Shown in pieces: positions 53,470 to 61,536 of a stretch of DNA of 64,000 nt. The notes under the pieces were generated by a model. It ran no database searches and had not been told where the DNA came from. It saw nothing but the letters and a program-made list of their open reading frames with translations. The stretch is taken from contig NZ_ANIK01000035.1 in NCBI RefSeq assembly GCF_000347175.1, forward strand, positions 1-64,000, in the 5' to 3' direction. Both the position numbers and the translations under genes were made by a program. The number at the start of each line of letters is the position of its first letter. The stretch's first letter is position 1. This DNA is from Leptospira alstonii serovar Sichuan str. 79601 (GTDB lineage Bacteria > Spirochaetota > Leptospiria > Leptospirales > Leptospiraceae).

Positions 53470-53790
53470 ATGAAACCACTTATATTCGATTACATGCGAG
53501 AGCAAACAAATGTGGAGTTTCCAGAATTAACTTACGACCGGAAGTCAGGATTAAATTTCATTAATGGAACTAAATTTGTAGATTTGTGCAATTCCAAAAC
53601 TGTGTTGCAAACGAAAACATTTACGCAAAGAGAGTCTGATGATGAGGAGAAGCCTTATACTTCCAGTATTTCAAAGATGTTCTTGGTGACAAAAACAGAT
53701 ACAATAAGGGAAGTAGATGATGATATGAATTTTAATAATTTAACATATTTATTGACCAAAACCGAAGAAAACAAGGAACAGGATGAATAA
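53470..53790 (+). CDS. Graspetide (omega-ester/amide RiPP) precursor peptide
   Basis: 106 residues; AAAGGA 7 bases before the ATG. An N-terminal leader (KPLIFDYMREQTNVEFPELT) precedes a C-terminal half with three aligned core repeats: TKTFTQRESDD (48-58), TKTDTIREVDD (74-84) and TKTEENKEQDE (96-106). Thr at positions 1, 3 and 5 and acidic residues at 8, 10 and 11 repeat in register, exactly the hydroxyl donors and carboxyl acceptors that ATP-grasp ligases join by ester bonds in graspetides (known chemistry). The next gene is such a ligase and overlaps by 8 bases. Confidence 0.8.
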   Translation: MKPLIFDYMREQTNVEFPELTYDRKSGLNFINGTKFVDLCNSKTVLQTKTFTQRESDDEEKPYTSSISKMFLVTKTDTIREVDDDMNFNNLTYLLTKTEENKEQDE

Positions 53791-54751
53791 GGTTCTCATT
53801 ATAACAAATAAAGAGGACGTTACGGTAGACTTTGTTATCAATAAACTAATTCATCTTAATGCCAATTATTTAAGGTTAAATACTGAGGAACTCGGTTCTG
53901 AAATTTTTATAAAAATAGATCCAATAAAAGGGGAAGTTCTTATCAAGGAAAACTCCAAGAAAGAAGCCTTAGATTTATCCACATTTGATACTGTATATTA
54001 TAGAAGGCCCAAGCTCCCTACAGGGCCGAACTCACTCACAAATGGTGAATTACATTTTTTCTCTCAGGAATTAAATGTTATATTGGAATATATTAATGTA
54101 TTTTTAGATAACAAATTATGGCTGAACAAAATTTCAAACATACGTAAAGCCGAGAATAAAATTAATCAGTTGTCAGTAGCAAAAAATATTGGCTTTACTA
54201 TCCCTATCTCCCTAATAACAAACTTGCCGAAAGAAGCTAACGCATTCATTAATTATACTGAAAGATCGATTTTAAAACCACTTAAAGTGGGCCTCATAGA
54301 AGAAGAACAATTATCCTCAAAGATTGTTTATACCAATGAAGTAAATCAGTATTTTCGAGATAATATTGATCGTGTCGGGTTGTTGCCTGTTTATCTTCAG
54401 GAAAAAATTGAAAAACAATTCGATATTAGAGTAACAATTGTTGGAAATAAGATTTTCGCAGCGCAAATAGATTCGCAGTCCGACGAAACATCAAAAACAG
54501 ACTGGCGAGCATCAAGAAACATCCTCCCACATCAACGAATACAACTCCCAGCAAAAATCGAAAGATATTGTTTAGAATTAATGAAACATTTTGAATTAAA
54601 TTTTGCTGCAATTGATTTAGTCTTAGACAAAAATGATAATTACATATTCCTAGAAATAAATCCAAATGGTCAATGGGCTTGGATTGAAAAAATATTGGAA
54701 TATCCGATAAGCGATTCAATAGCAAGGTTTCTCATCAGCGGCATTGTATGA
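53783..54751 (+). CDS. ATP-grasp graspetide ligase (MdnC/MvdD-like)
   Basis: 322 residues. It shows the RiPP-maturase signature DTVYYRRPKLP (about 70-79), ILKPLKVGL (ATP-binding Lys165), YLQEKIEKQFDIRVTIVGNKIFAAQIDSQ (about 204-232), KTDWRASRN, FAAIDLVLDKNDNYIFLEINPNGQWAW with Asp278, Glu291 and Asn293 for Mg-ATP. These are the hallmark blocks of microviridin-type ATP-grasp ligases. It overlaps the precursor by 8 bases and the membrane gene by 4. It should install side-chain ester/amide macrocycles on the three core repeats. Confidence 0.9.
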   Translation: MNKVLIITNKEDVTVDFVINKLIHLNANYLRLNTEELGSEIFIKIDPIKGEVLIKENSKKEALDLSTFDTVYYRRPKLPTGPNSLTNGELHFFSQELNVILEYINVFLDNKLWLNKISNIRKAENKINQLSVAKNIGFTIPISLITNLPKEANAFINYTERSILKPLKVGLIEEEQLSSKIVYTNEVNQYFRDNIDRVGLLPVYLQEKIEKQFDIRVTIVGNKIFAAQIDSQSDETSKTDWRASRNILPHQRIQLPAKIERYCLELMKHFELNFAAIDLVLDKNDNYIFLEINPNGQWAWIEKILEYPISDSIARFLISGIV

Positions 54752-55371
54752 AAAAATTCTTATCGAAGATAATTAATATTTTCTGGCCTTTTTTAGAAGG
54801 AGAGGTTAGCAATTACAATAATTTTCTTAAAATAGAAAACATGAAATCCAAGCTTATTGATGAAAAAGATATTGATAGATGTATAAAAATGTATGAGTTC
54901 CAAAGAGATCGAATAAAAACAATTGAATCTAAATCTATAGTATTTATTGGGTTTTTTGGAAGTATCGTGGCCCTATTAGGAATTACATTAAAAGAGATCA
55001 TACTTAATAAAGATAAAGACTTACTTGAATATGGTCTGATGCTATTAGTTAGTATATTTATAATTTATACTTCTACAGTGATTCGCTATGCAATTAAAGC
55101 TTTAGAGAGAAAAGCATATTATAGTATTGACGAAAAAGATATTTTTGAAAGTAGAAATATTGATAAGGCTATAGCAATAATCAATAAAATTAAGCGCAAC
55201 TATGATGCCATAAATACAAAAGTAGATTCAATGACTTTAGCTCAAGAATTTGCAAAAAGAATATTATATTTATTAATATTCTTGGCTTTGATGAGCGGTA
55301 CATATAGTATAATGAACTTATTAGAACCTCTAAACTTATTTTATATTTGTTTCGCTCACTATTTAAGCTAG
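54748..55371 (+). CDS. Three-TM membrane partner of the graspetide operon
   Basis: 207 residues, start overlapping the ligase stop (ATGA). A cytoplasmic N-terminus with a helix (KDIDRCIKMYEFQRDRIKTIESKS) enters TM1 (about 62-84) and TM2 (about 95-113), then a soluble helical loop and TM3 (about 171-195). The helix-then-two-TM layout resembles small membrane effectors such as the SLATT or Pycsar TM type (weak resemblance). It could be exporter, immunity or effector for the peptide; no ABC or protease motif is present. Confidence 0.7.
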   Translation: MKKFLSKIINIFWPFLEGEVSNYNNFLKIENMKSKLIDEKDIDRCIKMYEFQRDRIKTIESKSIVFIGFFGSIVALLGITLKEIILNKDKDLLEYGLMLLVSIFIIYTSTVIRYAIKALERKAYYSIDEKDIFESRNIDKAIAIINKIKRNYDAINTKVDSMTLAQEFAKRILYLLIFLALMSGTYSIMNLLEPLNLFYICFAHYLS

Positions 55372-55467
55372 TTTAAGTATGTTTAAATAATTCGACGTTA
55401 AACGACTAAATTAAAATTTATCTGAGCCAATTCATTGAGGATCAGACTTTTTCTTACAAATATAGAT

Positions 55468-55839
55468 TCACTCTGCATATAGAAAAACCTCTACCGGCTT
55501 CTTAAACAATTTAGAAAGCTGTTTTGCTAAATCTTTTGAAATTGGCCTTTTTCCTAATTCCATAGCAGAAAGATTTTGTCTCGGGATACCGCCCAATTTA
55601 TCTCCAAGTTCCGAAAGGCTCAATCCTGCTTTTTTTCTATAATATTTCAATTTTGATCCAGGCTGAAGAAACTCCTCATTCTCTTTGAAAAATTCAGTAT
55701 CCTTCCAAGGAATCGATTCCTCAGACTTATCAATATGAAGTTTTTTACCAAATTCCTTTTTAAGAGCTTTCAGAAAGGTAGAAGAAATTTCACCTTTAAT
55801 CGTAACTTCAGTACGGGGCGTTTTCACGACTGCCTGCAT
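55468..55839 (-). CDS. XRE-family antitoxin (HigA-like)
   Basis: 123 residues; C-terminal HTH (LKYYRKKAGLSLSELGDKLGGIPRQNLSAMELGKRPIS) preceded by an N-terminal toxin-binding part. It overlaps the toxin gene by 32 bases and lies downstream of it, the HigBA order. It should neutralise the toxin and repress the operon by binding the upstream palindrome. Confidence 0.8.
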   Translation of the reverse strand: MQAVVKTPRTEVTIKGEISSTFLKALKKEFGKKLHIDKSEESIPWKDTEFFKENEEFLQPGSKLKYYRKKAGLSLSELGDKLGGIPRQNLSAMELGKRPISKDLAKQLSKLFKKPVEVFLYAE

Positions 55840-56074
55840 AATATACCTCGATTAATAATGAATTCTTTTCATTTCTCCAGCATGCGACCCAGCTATAAGA
55901 TAGATGACAATGATATTCATTTTTACTTAATTTACTATAATTAGGCCACTCGGCTTGAACCGGACCTTCTTTCTCTAATTCTTCCAATAATAAAACTAAA
56001 TCTTGTCTTGCACTCTTTGGCATTTGGCGAGCTTTCTTTGCCGCTGATTTTGTTAGCTCCACATGGAAGGCCAC
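55808..56074 (-). CDS. RelE/HigB-family toxin
   Basis: 88 residues: FHVELTKSAAKKARQMPKSARQDLVLLLEELEKEGP, then WPNYSKLSKNEYHCHLSYSWVACWR and VYYAGSRENAPY, the fold of RelE/ParE-superfamily interferases (H and Y/W residues in the usual places). First gene of the TA operon. Probably an mRNA interferase that stabilises the phage-plasmid. Confidence 0.75.
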   Translation of the reverse strand: MAFHVELTKSAAKKARQMPKSARQDLVLLLEELEKEGPVQAEWPNYSKLSKNEYHCHLSYSWVACWRNEKNSLLIEVYYAGSRENAPY

Positions 56075-56082
56075 TATTCAAC

Positions 56083-56102
56083 TGTAATCAAATATGATTA
56101 CA
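56083..56102. promoter_or_regulatory. TA operator palindrome
   Basis: TGTAATCA-AATA-TGATTACA, perfect 8-bp arms, 9 bases before the toxin ATG. Its position fits autoregulation by the HTH antitoxin. Confidence 0.6.
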
Positions 56103-56300
56103 GAGTCAAACTTTTTACTGCAATACTTCGACCGGATACGAAATGAAATTTAACAACTTGTAAAATAGAACGATAGGGATAGATTGACTCGTTTGTTTTT
56201 GATTTAAAAATTTAATCAAATGTTTACTTAACTTCCGATAATGGTAAATATGTCCCATAAATGAACATTTGTTCATTTTTTATAAAAATTAGGAAATAAT

Positions 56301-57521
56301 TTACTTCTTATTTTGTTTTTCTCCTCTTTCCTTTAAAAGTTTATTGATTTTAAATATCTCTTCTTTTTTTCCAACCGATATTAACTTTTCGTGAATCTGG
56401 CTGGTATGTCTTTCGTTGGATCTGATTTGTTCATTCATTTTGTCCCACTCATGATTCAGTTTTATTAATGTTCTTTTCAATCGATTTACTTCAGTTTCTT
56501 TTTGGGATTTGGTCATTTGAGTGTATCGTTTTCGAAATTCCCTTACTATTTCTTTTAAGGGTTTGTGTGTTGTTTCTTCCTGTTCCTGTTTTTTTTCAGG
56601 TTTCGGTTCTTGAGGTTGAAGCTCTTTTCGTAGTTCGGCTACATACCGAGTCGCGGTCCCTAAAGGTATTTTCTCCTTTTCTGAAACCTTTTTAGCTAGG
56701 TCTTTGTGTTCTTCTTTCGAGCTCTGAGGAGTTATATTCGGTTTCTCTTCTTTTGGAATACTTTGTTTTTTATCTTCATTTTGTTTGTTTTGGAATAATA
56801 CGTTTTCCGGCTTTAAATCTTTTTTTAATTTCTCCGATTTTTCAAGGATCAAACCTTCAGAGTGAAGGTTTGATTTTTCTTTTTTTGTATTTTTAAACGA
56901 CTTTCTGTCTCCACCCCGATTTTCTTTTTCCAATTCCGTTTTGTAAAGCCTACGGATTCTTTGTTTTATTCGTGCTTTTCTTTGTTCTGGTGTCAAGTGT
57001 CTTCGAAACAAATTGTCGGATTCCATTATATCGTATTCTTCTTCGTCGGTAAGGGGTTTTAAATAATATCGTGCTGGGATTTTTGCGAACTTTTTTCTTA
57101 CCTCCTTGTCTTCGTGAGTTTGTAACTCTAATGCGATGTTATATCGATTTTCACCCGTTACAATGATTCCGCCTTTTTTTACGGTAAGTGGGTCTAAAAA
57201 CCCGTTTGCAATGATATTCTGTTTTAGGTTATTATATTCTTCTTTTGTTAAGGGGTCAAAATCGTTTTTCGGATTCGGTTTTAATCGTTTGGGACTTACA
57301 AATTTTACGATCGGATCTAAAGAATCTATTTTTAAAGGTAGTGTAAGAGATATTTTCTTTTTAATCTTTTTCTTAGCTGAAAACCCTTTGTTTGATTTTT
57401 TCTTTTTTAATTTATTCTTAGTAGAAGTGGTTTTCTTTTTTGATATAGGGGCTTTTGAAACCTTCTTTTTTATTTTCTTCTTCATTTTAAGTTTATCAGA
57501 ACGTTTCATTGATGTGTTCAT
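56301..57521 (-). CDS. ParB-N domain protein with Lys-rich N-terminus
   Basis: 406 residues. Residues 1-60 are almost pure Lys/Ser/Thr (KKKIKKKVSK; KKKSNKGFSAKK), suggesting nonspecific DNA binding. Residues about 65-190 form a ParB-N domain (LKPNPKNDFDPLTKEEYNNLKQNIIANGFLDPLTVKKGGIIVTG, then ENRYNIALEL, with ENR instead of ERR). A Glu/Lys-rich linker and a coiled coil follow. It has no ParA partner here, so it is likely a regulator or chromatin-type protein of the element. Confidence 0.6.
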   Translation of the reverse strand: MNTSMKRSDKLKMKKKIKKKVSKAPISKKKTTSTKNKLKKKKSNKGFSAKKKIKKKISLTLPLKIDSLDPIVKFVSPKRLKPNPKNDFDPLTKEEYNNLKQNIIANGFLDPLTVKKGGIIVTGENRYNIALELQTHEDKEVRKKFAKIPARYYLKPLTDEEEYDIMESDNLFRRHLTPEQRKARIKQRIRRLYKTELEKENRGGDRKSFKNTKKEKSNLHSEGLILEKSEKLKKDLKPENVLFQNKQNEDKKQSIPKEEKPNITPQSSKEEHKDLAKKVSEKEKIPLGTATRYVAELRKELQPQEPKPEKKQEQEETTHKPLKEIVREFRKRYTQMTKSQKETEVNRLKRTLIKLNHEWDKMNEQIRSNERHTSQIHEKLISVGKKEEIFKINKLLKERGEKQNKK

Positions 57522-57708
57522 CTAAAAGCAATGCGTTTAACGGCGGCTCTTCTACTTCATCTCCTGTTTTACTTCTTACCCAACTTATTAAATTTGCGAT
57601 TACGTTGAAATCTCTTTGTTTTAGTTCGTTACTTGGTCCGTATCCCCAAGCAAGGCTATATTCTAGTAGTTCTAAGAAAGTTTGTTTAGAAAGTCCTATT
57701 TTTATATT
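57496..57708 (-). pseudogene. Gene remnant, 3' part
   Basis: Minus frame without ATG/GTG/TTG: NIKIGLSKQTFLELLEYSLA, then LKQRDFNVIANLISWVRS and EEPPLNALLLDEHINETF. It ends 26 bases inside the ParB-N gene start. A stop (57709-57711) cuts it from an upstream in-frame piece (57712-57786, with NDDAPIDLIENL), beyond which further stops follow. A decayed gene; family not recognised. Confidence 0.4.
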
Positions 57709-57923
57709 TTATAGATTTTCAATCAGATCAATCGGCGCATCGTCATTTTCCAGGATATTAGGTTGTATTGTCCGTAGATATAGAATCGTTTACGGGATTT
57801 TAGTGCGTATATTGTCGCTCACTTTTGTTCAAAACCTTGGCTTAATGTTTTTATTTAAGTTGATTGGTAGTACAAGTCAAATTTTTCACCCGAAGGCAAA
57901 ACCACTTGTTTCCCTTTTTGAAG

Positions 57924-58280
57924 TTATGTTAATTTATTTTCTACTACCGAAGCCGGTGGCAAACTCGCAATTTTTTCCAATAACTCAATCACTTCGGATT
58001 CTTCATAATAGCGAATCACGCAATCCTCATCCGGATCTACAAAGATACCTTTTGCAAATTCTCCCGTTTGGGTTATCCACAATCCTATTTCGTAATAGTC
58101 GAAATTAGGATTGTTTCCTAATTCCTTTTTTGTGTCTTCAGAATATTTTATTAAAGACGCTGTATATCCGTTTATAAATGCCAAGTGAATTCTAATAATC
58201 AATTCATCCGAAATATCTTTTATATTCAAAATCTGATCTTTCAGATCTTGCTTGAGATTTTGCAAAAGTAACTCAGTCAT
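57924..58280 (-). CDS. Hypothetical protein, 118 aa
   Basis: Soluble alpha/beta protein: QILNIKDISDELIIRIHLAFINGYTASLIKYSEDT and FDYYEIGLWITQTGEFAKGIFVDPDEDCVIRYYEESEVIELLEKI. Composition is clearly protein-like. No family recognised; it lies in accessory DNA between the ParB-N remnant and another orphan gene, both minus strand. Confidence 0.5.
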   Translation of the reverse strand: MTELLLQNLKQDLKDQILNIKDISDELIIRIHLAFINGYTASLIKYSEDTKKELGNNPNFDYYEIGLWITQTGEFAKGIFVDPDEDCVIRYYEESEVIELLEKIASLPPASVVENKLT

Positions 58281-58402
58281 ATCTCTTAATTTTACTTTTT
58301 ATATTTTTTAAGATCAAGTAAATTTTCTTACATTAAATATTTAGAATTGAATATCATTTTTCGACGTTATAACGATTTGTGATAATGGTATCACGGATTA
58401 TT

Positions 58403-59212
58403 TTATTGATTAAAATCATTTCTTACTTGGTGATATTTTTTAAAAAAGGATTTTTTAGGATGAACTTGAATAATATTTTTACTTGGAATATCTGATTTAA
58501 CAAATCCCTCTAAATCACTAGTATGAAACTTTTTATTTATGGAGTGTGCATAATTGCTTACAAGAGTTTTCCCAAATCCATATTCTTGAAATATCGTTAA
58601 TTCTGAAACTTCAATTAATGCCTCAATAACCACAGGCTTTCCAATACTTTTACACAGTTTTGTAATTTTACGATCTTCTTTAAACCAAAAATAAACCGCT
58701 TCCCCGCCATAATATTTTAAGAAATCTTCGGAGTCTTCTCCTACAAAGTTGCGATTTAAACAAAACCATAAGGTTCCTTCTCTTCCTTCAGAATTGTTTT
58801 CGCGAAAATAATCTAACTTTTCTTTAAAGTAAACAATGTCTTCTTTAGAAATTCTGAGTTCATCTTTTAAATATTGAATAAACTCAGAATGATGTTGACG
58901 CATGTTCAGAATTCTTAGACCAGTTTTATGGTAAGGCTTAGTATGAATCTCTTTTGTACAATGGAACCCGACTATTCCATTATTGTTACAATATTTTTCT
59001 ACATCCTCGAAAATATCGACTATACAACGATCTCGTTTAATGTTTTCGATCCATAAATTATTCATTAATAGATCAATAACTTTCCTTTGATTCAGTTGAT
59101 CTATTATGTTTTTTGGATACGTTTTTGAATCATCGAGTATTATCATATATAAATTAAAAAAGTTTTTCGCATCGATGTCTACCATATTAGGCTTTTGACT
59201 TTGAATCCGCAA
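58403..59212 (-). CDS. Hypothetical protein, 269 aa
   Basis: 269 residues (start TTG 59212 or ATG 59185). Features: GIVGFHCTKEIHTKPYHKTGLRIL, vaguely like the GFHxT...I...GL segment of ADP-ribosyltransferase-like folds, then GGEAVYFWFKEDR. The match is too weak to name a function. A/T-rich, accessory-type composition. Neighbour of a Zn-ribbon gene on the same strand. Confidence 0.45.
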   Translation of the reverse strand: MRIQSQKPNMVDIDAKNFFNLYMIILDDSKTYPKNIIDQLNQRKVIDLLMNNLWIENIKRDRCIVDIFEDVEKYCNNNGIVGFHCTKEIHTKPYHKTGLRILNMRQHHSEFIQYLKDELRISKEDIVYFKEKLDYFRENNSEGREGTLWFCLNRNFVGEDSEDFLKYYGGEAVYFWFKEDRKITKLCKSIGKPVVIEALIEVSELTIFQEYGFGKTLVSNYAHSINKKFHTSDLEGFVKSDIPSKNIIQVHPKKSFFKKYHQVRNDFNQ

Positions 59213-59338
59213 TCATTTACTGAACTGCTTCTTATGCGAACGTACCAAAGGATGGAGGAGACCGAGCGGAAACCCCGTGGTGTTCAGATACGCTGCGAAG
59301 CTCCCTTAGTTATATCACTGAAAATACAACGGAAGAAA
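59213..59338. other. GC-richer intergenic repeat-like segment
   Basis: Between two minus-strand genes. It contains GCGAACGTACCAAAGGATGG, GACCGAGCGGAAACCCCGTG and GATACGCTGCGAAGCTCCC, distinctly GC-richer than its flanks. It resembles a dispersed leptospiral intergenic element; it lacks the GTTAGGC core of the attC-like site at 59995-60110. Function unknown. Confidence 0.3.
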
Positions 59339-59947
59339 CTAAATTAAATAACTATTATCAAACTTATCTTTCAGTCGTTGCAATATGACCGGTTGATTAC
59401 TCAATAAATTAGCAGTAAATATTTTAAGTGGAATCTCGTAATCAGGAAATAAAATTTTATCCGCTAAATACACTGGATAAGGAATCAAATGACCAAGTAT
59501 TCTTCCTTCAATTTGATAGTTGTTTTCTGTGTCTAAAACTACAACGACCACAGGCGCGTTAAAATTTTTAATAGAAATCGACTTCCTTGCTAACTCATTC
59601 GCTCTAAGAGGCAGAGGTTTATCGTTTTCTATTTTTTGAAATAAAAAATTCCCATCATCAGTAAGCTTATATGACAAATAATGGAGGCCGCACCATTCCG
59701 AAACCAATTGATAACTCTTCGTGTTAGTTTCCGCTTTAAACAAAGTGTTTCGCAAAACTGAATAGTCTTCCTCCGATATTCCATATAACCTAATCTTTTC
59801 AACGATTCCGTCGGCAATATGCTCGTTCCCATTACCAGATTTTCTTTTTGCATACCAAATGTATCTGCAATTATTGCAGAAAAATTGTCTTCTACCTTCA
59901 ACTAAGTTCTCATTTATCGACCCTAATTCGCAGTTCGGACAAGTCAT
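59339..59947 (-). CDS. Zn-ribbon protein, 202 aa
   Basis: ATG at 59947 chosen because AAGGAG lies 6-11 bases upstream. N-terminal TCPNCELGS and FCNNCRYIWYA form a CPxC...CxxC zinc ribbon; the rest is alpha/beta (FNAPVVVVVLDTENNYQIEG). No family recognised. About 130 bases of conserved-looking non-coding DNA lie after its stop. Confidence 0.55.
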   Translation of the reverse strand: MTCPNCELGSINENLVEGRRQFFCNNCRYIWYAKRKSGNGNEHIADGIVEKIRLYGISEEDYSVLRNTLFKAETNTKSYQLVSEWCGLHYLSYKLTDDGNFLFQKIENDKPLPLRANELARKSISIKNFNAPVVVVVLDTENNYQIEGRILGHLIPYPVYLADKILFPDYEIPLKIFTANLLSNQPVILQRLKDKFDNSYLI

Positions 59948-59994
59948 TTTGACTCCTTTAATGTATGATATATTTAAAGATGATCTCACTAATG

Positions 59995-60110
59995 ACGCCT
60001 AACGAAGTAGGTTTGCCGACGTCGCCAACCCGAAGGGGGACCGACACGACATCTTTCTATAAATTCACCTTATTACTATTTTATCAAGTGAAACCGTTGT
60101 TAGCCGCCGC
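59995..60110 (-). repeat. attC-like site (integron cassette recombination site)
   Basis: On the minus strand: GGCTAAC-AAC-GGTTT ... AAACC-TACTTC-GTTAGGC, i.e. complementary outer (R-type GGCTAAC / GTTAGGC, one mismatch) and inner (L-type GGTTT / AAACC) boxes about 100 bases apart, with GACGTCGGC and a GGGGGACC/GGTCCCCC element between. The stop codon of the gene at 60084-60700 lies inside it, as in gene cassettes. No integrase is present in the window. Confidence 0.45.
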
Positions 60111-60700
60111 TTCTATATATTCCAACCAACGAGTCGCCTCGCAAACTTTTGCATTATACCTTTCTAACTCTTCTTGTTTGATTGCCGTTTCTGATTTCGG
60201 TTTTGTTAATAATTTTTCCAATTTTGGAAGAACATCCAAATTCACTTCCCAACATTTCTTATCCGATTCCCAAATCGCATTATAATTTTTTTCAGTCGGG
60301 TGGATAATTGCGGATCGTAGGAAAATTTTAATTCGGCGGTTTTTCCTACGATTTTTGTAGTTATCGGCCCTATAGTAATTCCGTCATATTGTTTTGTTAG
60401 ATTTTCTATTTTGTTTTTAAGTCGATTTTTATCTGCGTCATTTTGTTTTTTAACGGTTTTGGAAAGTTCCGGATTATATTGATTTAAAATTTCATGATAT
60501 AACGCTTCGTATTCTTCGTTCTCATTGCGTAATCCAGTGATATATTGGTTATATAATCTTGAATAGAGGCTATTCGATTTATTGTTTTCCAACTCAGGAT
60601 ATACTTCGAATATCTTAGAATTAATCCTTTCCTTTGCAATTTTATCAAAATCAGCATTTTCGTTATACAAAACGGCAAATCGACTTAATTTCGGTTTCAT
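60084..60700 (-). pseudogene. Frameshifted hypothetical gene
   Basis: The first 130 codons run from the ATG at 60700 (KPKLSRFAVLYNENADFDKI) to FSYDPQLSTR; the same frame then ends early at 60242 with an unlikely tail. The -1 frame continues IIHPTEKNYNAIWESDKKCWEV to EYIEAAANNGFT and stops at 60084. A one-base loss near 60305, or slippage at the A7 run nearby, separates the halves. Function unknown; the gene ends in an attC-like site. Confidence 0.55.
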
Positions 60701-60745
60701 TTCTTACTCCGGATATTGCTATTTTAGACGGTAGTATTTAAACAT

Positions 60746-60767
60746 AGTGTTGACTATAGTCAACACT
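60746..60767. promoter_or_regulatory. 22-bp perfect palindrome, operator candidate
   Basis: Arms AGTGTTGACTA and TAGTCAACACT with no spacer. It lies between divergent genes (60700 minus, 60859 plus), about 46 and 91 bases from the starts. Very likely a binding site of a dimeric regulator, perhaps the product of 60859-61146. Confidence 0.6.
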
Positions 60768-60858
60768 TAATATATGAATACCTATTATTTTTTGTATTTT
60801 TATATTCCAATTTACCTCTCTATTTTAGTATATTTCATCGATAATCGAGGATTTAACA

Positions 60859-61146
60859 TTGAGCAACCATCCTTCTAAAAAGATTCATTTCAAATCAATT
60901 GCCGAATTGGAAAATACATTGGAAAATCTTTGCCTTTCGTATATCGAGCAAGAATCGAAAATCTTGGGTCAATTCGAACTTTCTAGACGGATTGCAGGGG
61001 AAAAATCCTTTAAACGAGAGGATCATGGGGCGCGTTATATTAACGAATCCGTCCATCGTTTCCACAGAGTGAAAAAAACGGGTAAACTTAAAATCGACAT
61101 TTTACTTGAAATATGCCAAAAAATTTCCAATTTAAAAAAAGGTTAA
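60859..61146 (+). CDS. Small basic hypothetical protein, possible regulator
   Basis: 95 residues, TTG start. Helical and basic: AELENTLENLCLSYIEQESKILGQFELSRRIAGEKSFKRED then VHRFHRVKKTGKLKIDILLEICQKIS, where the last part could be an HTH-like pair. It is divergent from the frameshifted gene across the palindrome. Function unknown; regulator by context only. Confidence 0.4.
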   Translation: MSNHPSKKIHFKSIAELENTLENLCLSYIEQESKILGQFELSRRIAGEKSFKREDHGARYINESVHRFHRVKKTGKLKIDILLEICQKISNLKKG

Positions 61147-61536
61147 TTTCATTCAATTGTGTTACTTTATTATTTCATAATATTCTTAATAAAGCTTTTT
61201 AACGTTACTGAGAAGGGCCCTCCCCCGGTTTTTTGGATACGTATCTTAGGAATTCGAGTAATTTTTCCCCGTTTCCAAATTTTGAATCTTTACTGTCCTG
61301 TAACGATTCTTGTGTTTGAGTTTCGAAAGTAACCGTTTCCTATCAGTCACAAACGATATCATTTCCATAAGCGTTTTTGACGAATTTGATGTTCCTTGTC
61401 AATAAGAAGGATAATGAGATTTGATTTTTAGCTACAGATCGATCCGAATAATCAAATATAAGAACCGCTCTTTTCTTTAAGTCAGCCGGTAAACTCGATT
61501 ACAAATTCCACTTTCAAGTGAATTGTATTTCTTCTT
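61147..61536. other. Intergenic, nothing recognised
   Basis: 390 A/T-rich bases with an isolated GC block (GAAGGGCCCTCCCCCGG near 61212). No protein-like frame or terminator seen. Probably decayed DNA. Confidence 0.3.

Noticed and set aside
57509..58108. 199-codon plus-strand frame
   Set aside because: Ser/Leu/Phe-rich composition typical of an antisense shadow; the minus strand here carries protein-like sequence (gene remnant and the 118-aa gene).
58403..59212. ADP-ribosyltransferase toxin
   Set aside because: GFHCT...GL resembles the first ART motif, but no downstream E-x-E or comparable residues could be placed.
59965..60285. 106-codon plus-strand frame
   Set aside because: It is antisense to the frame B continuation of the 60084-60700 gene and crosses the attC-like site; no ribosome site.
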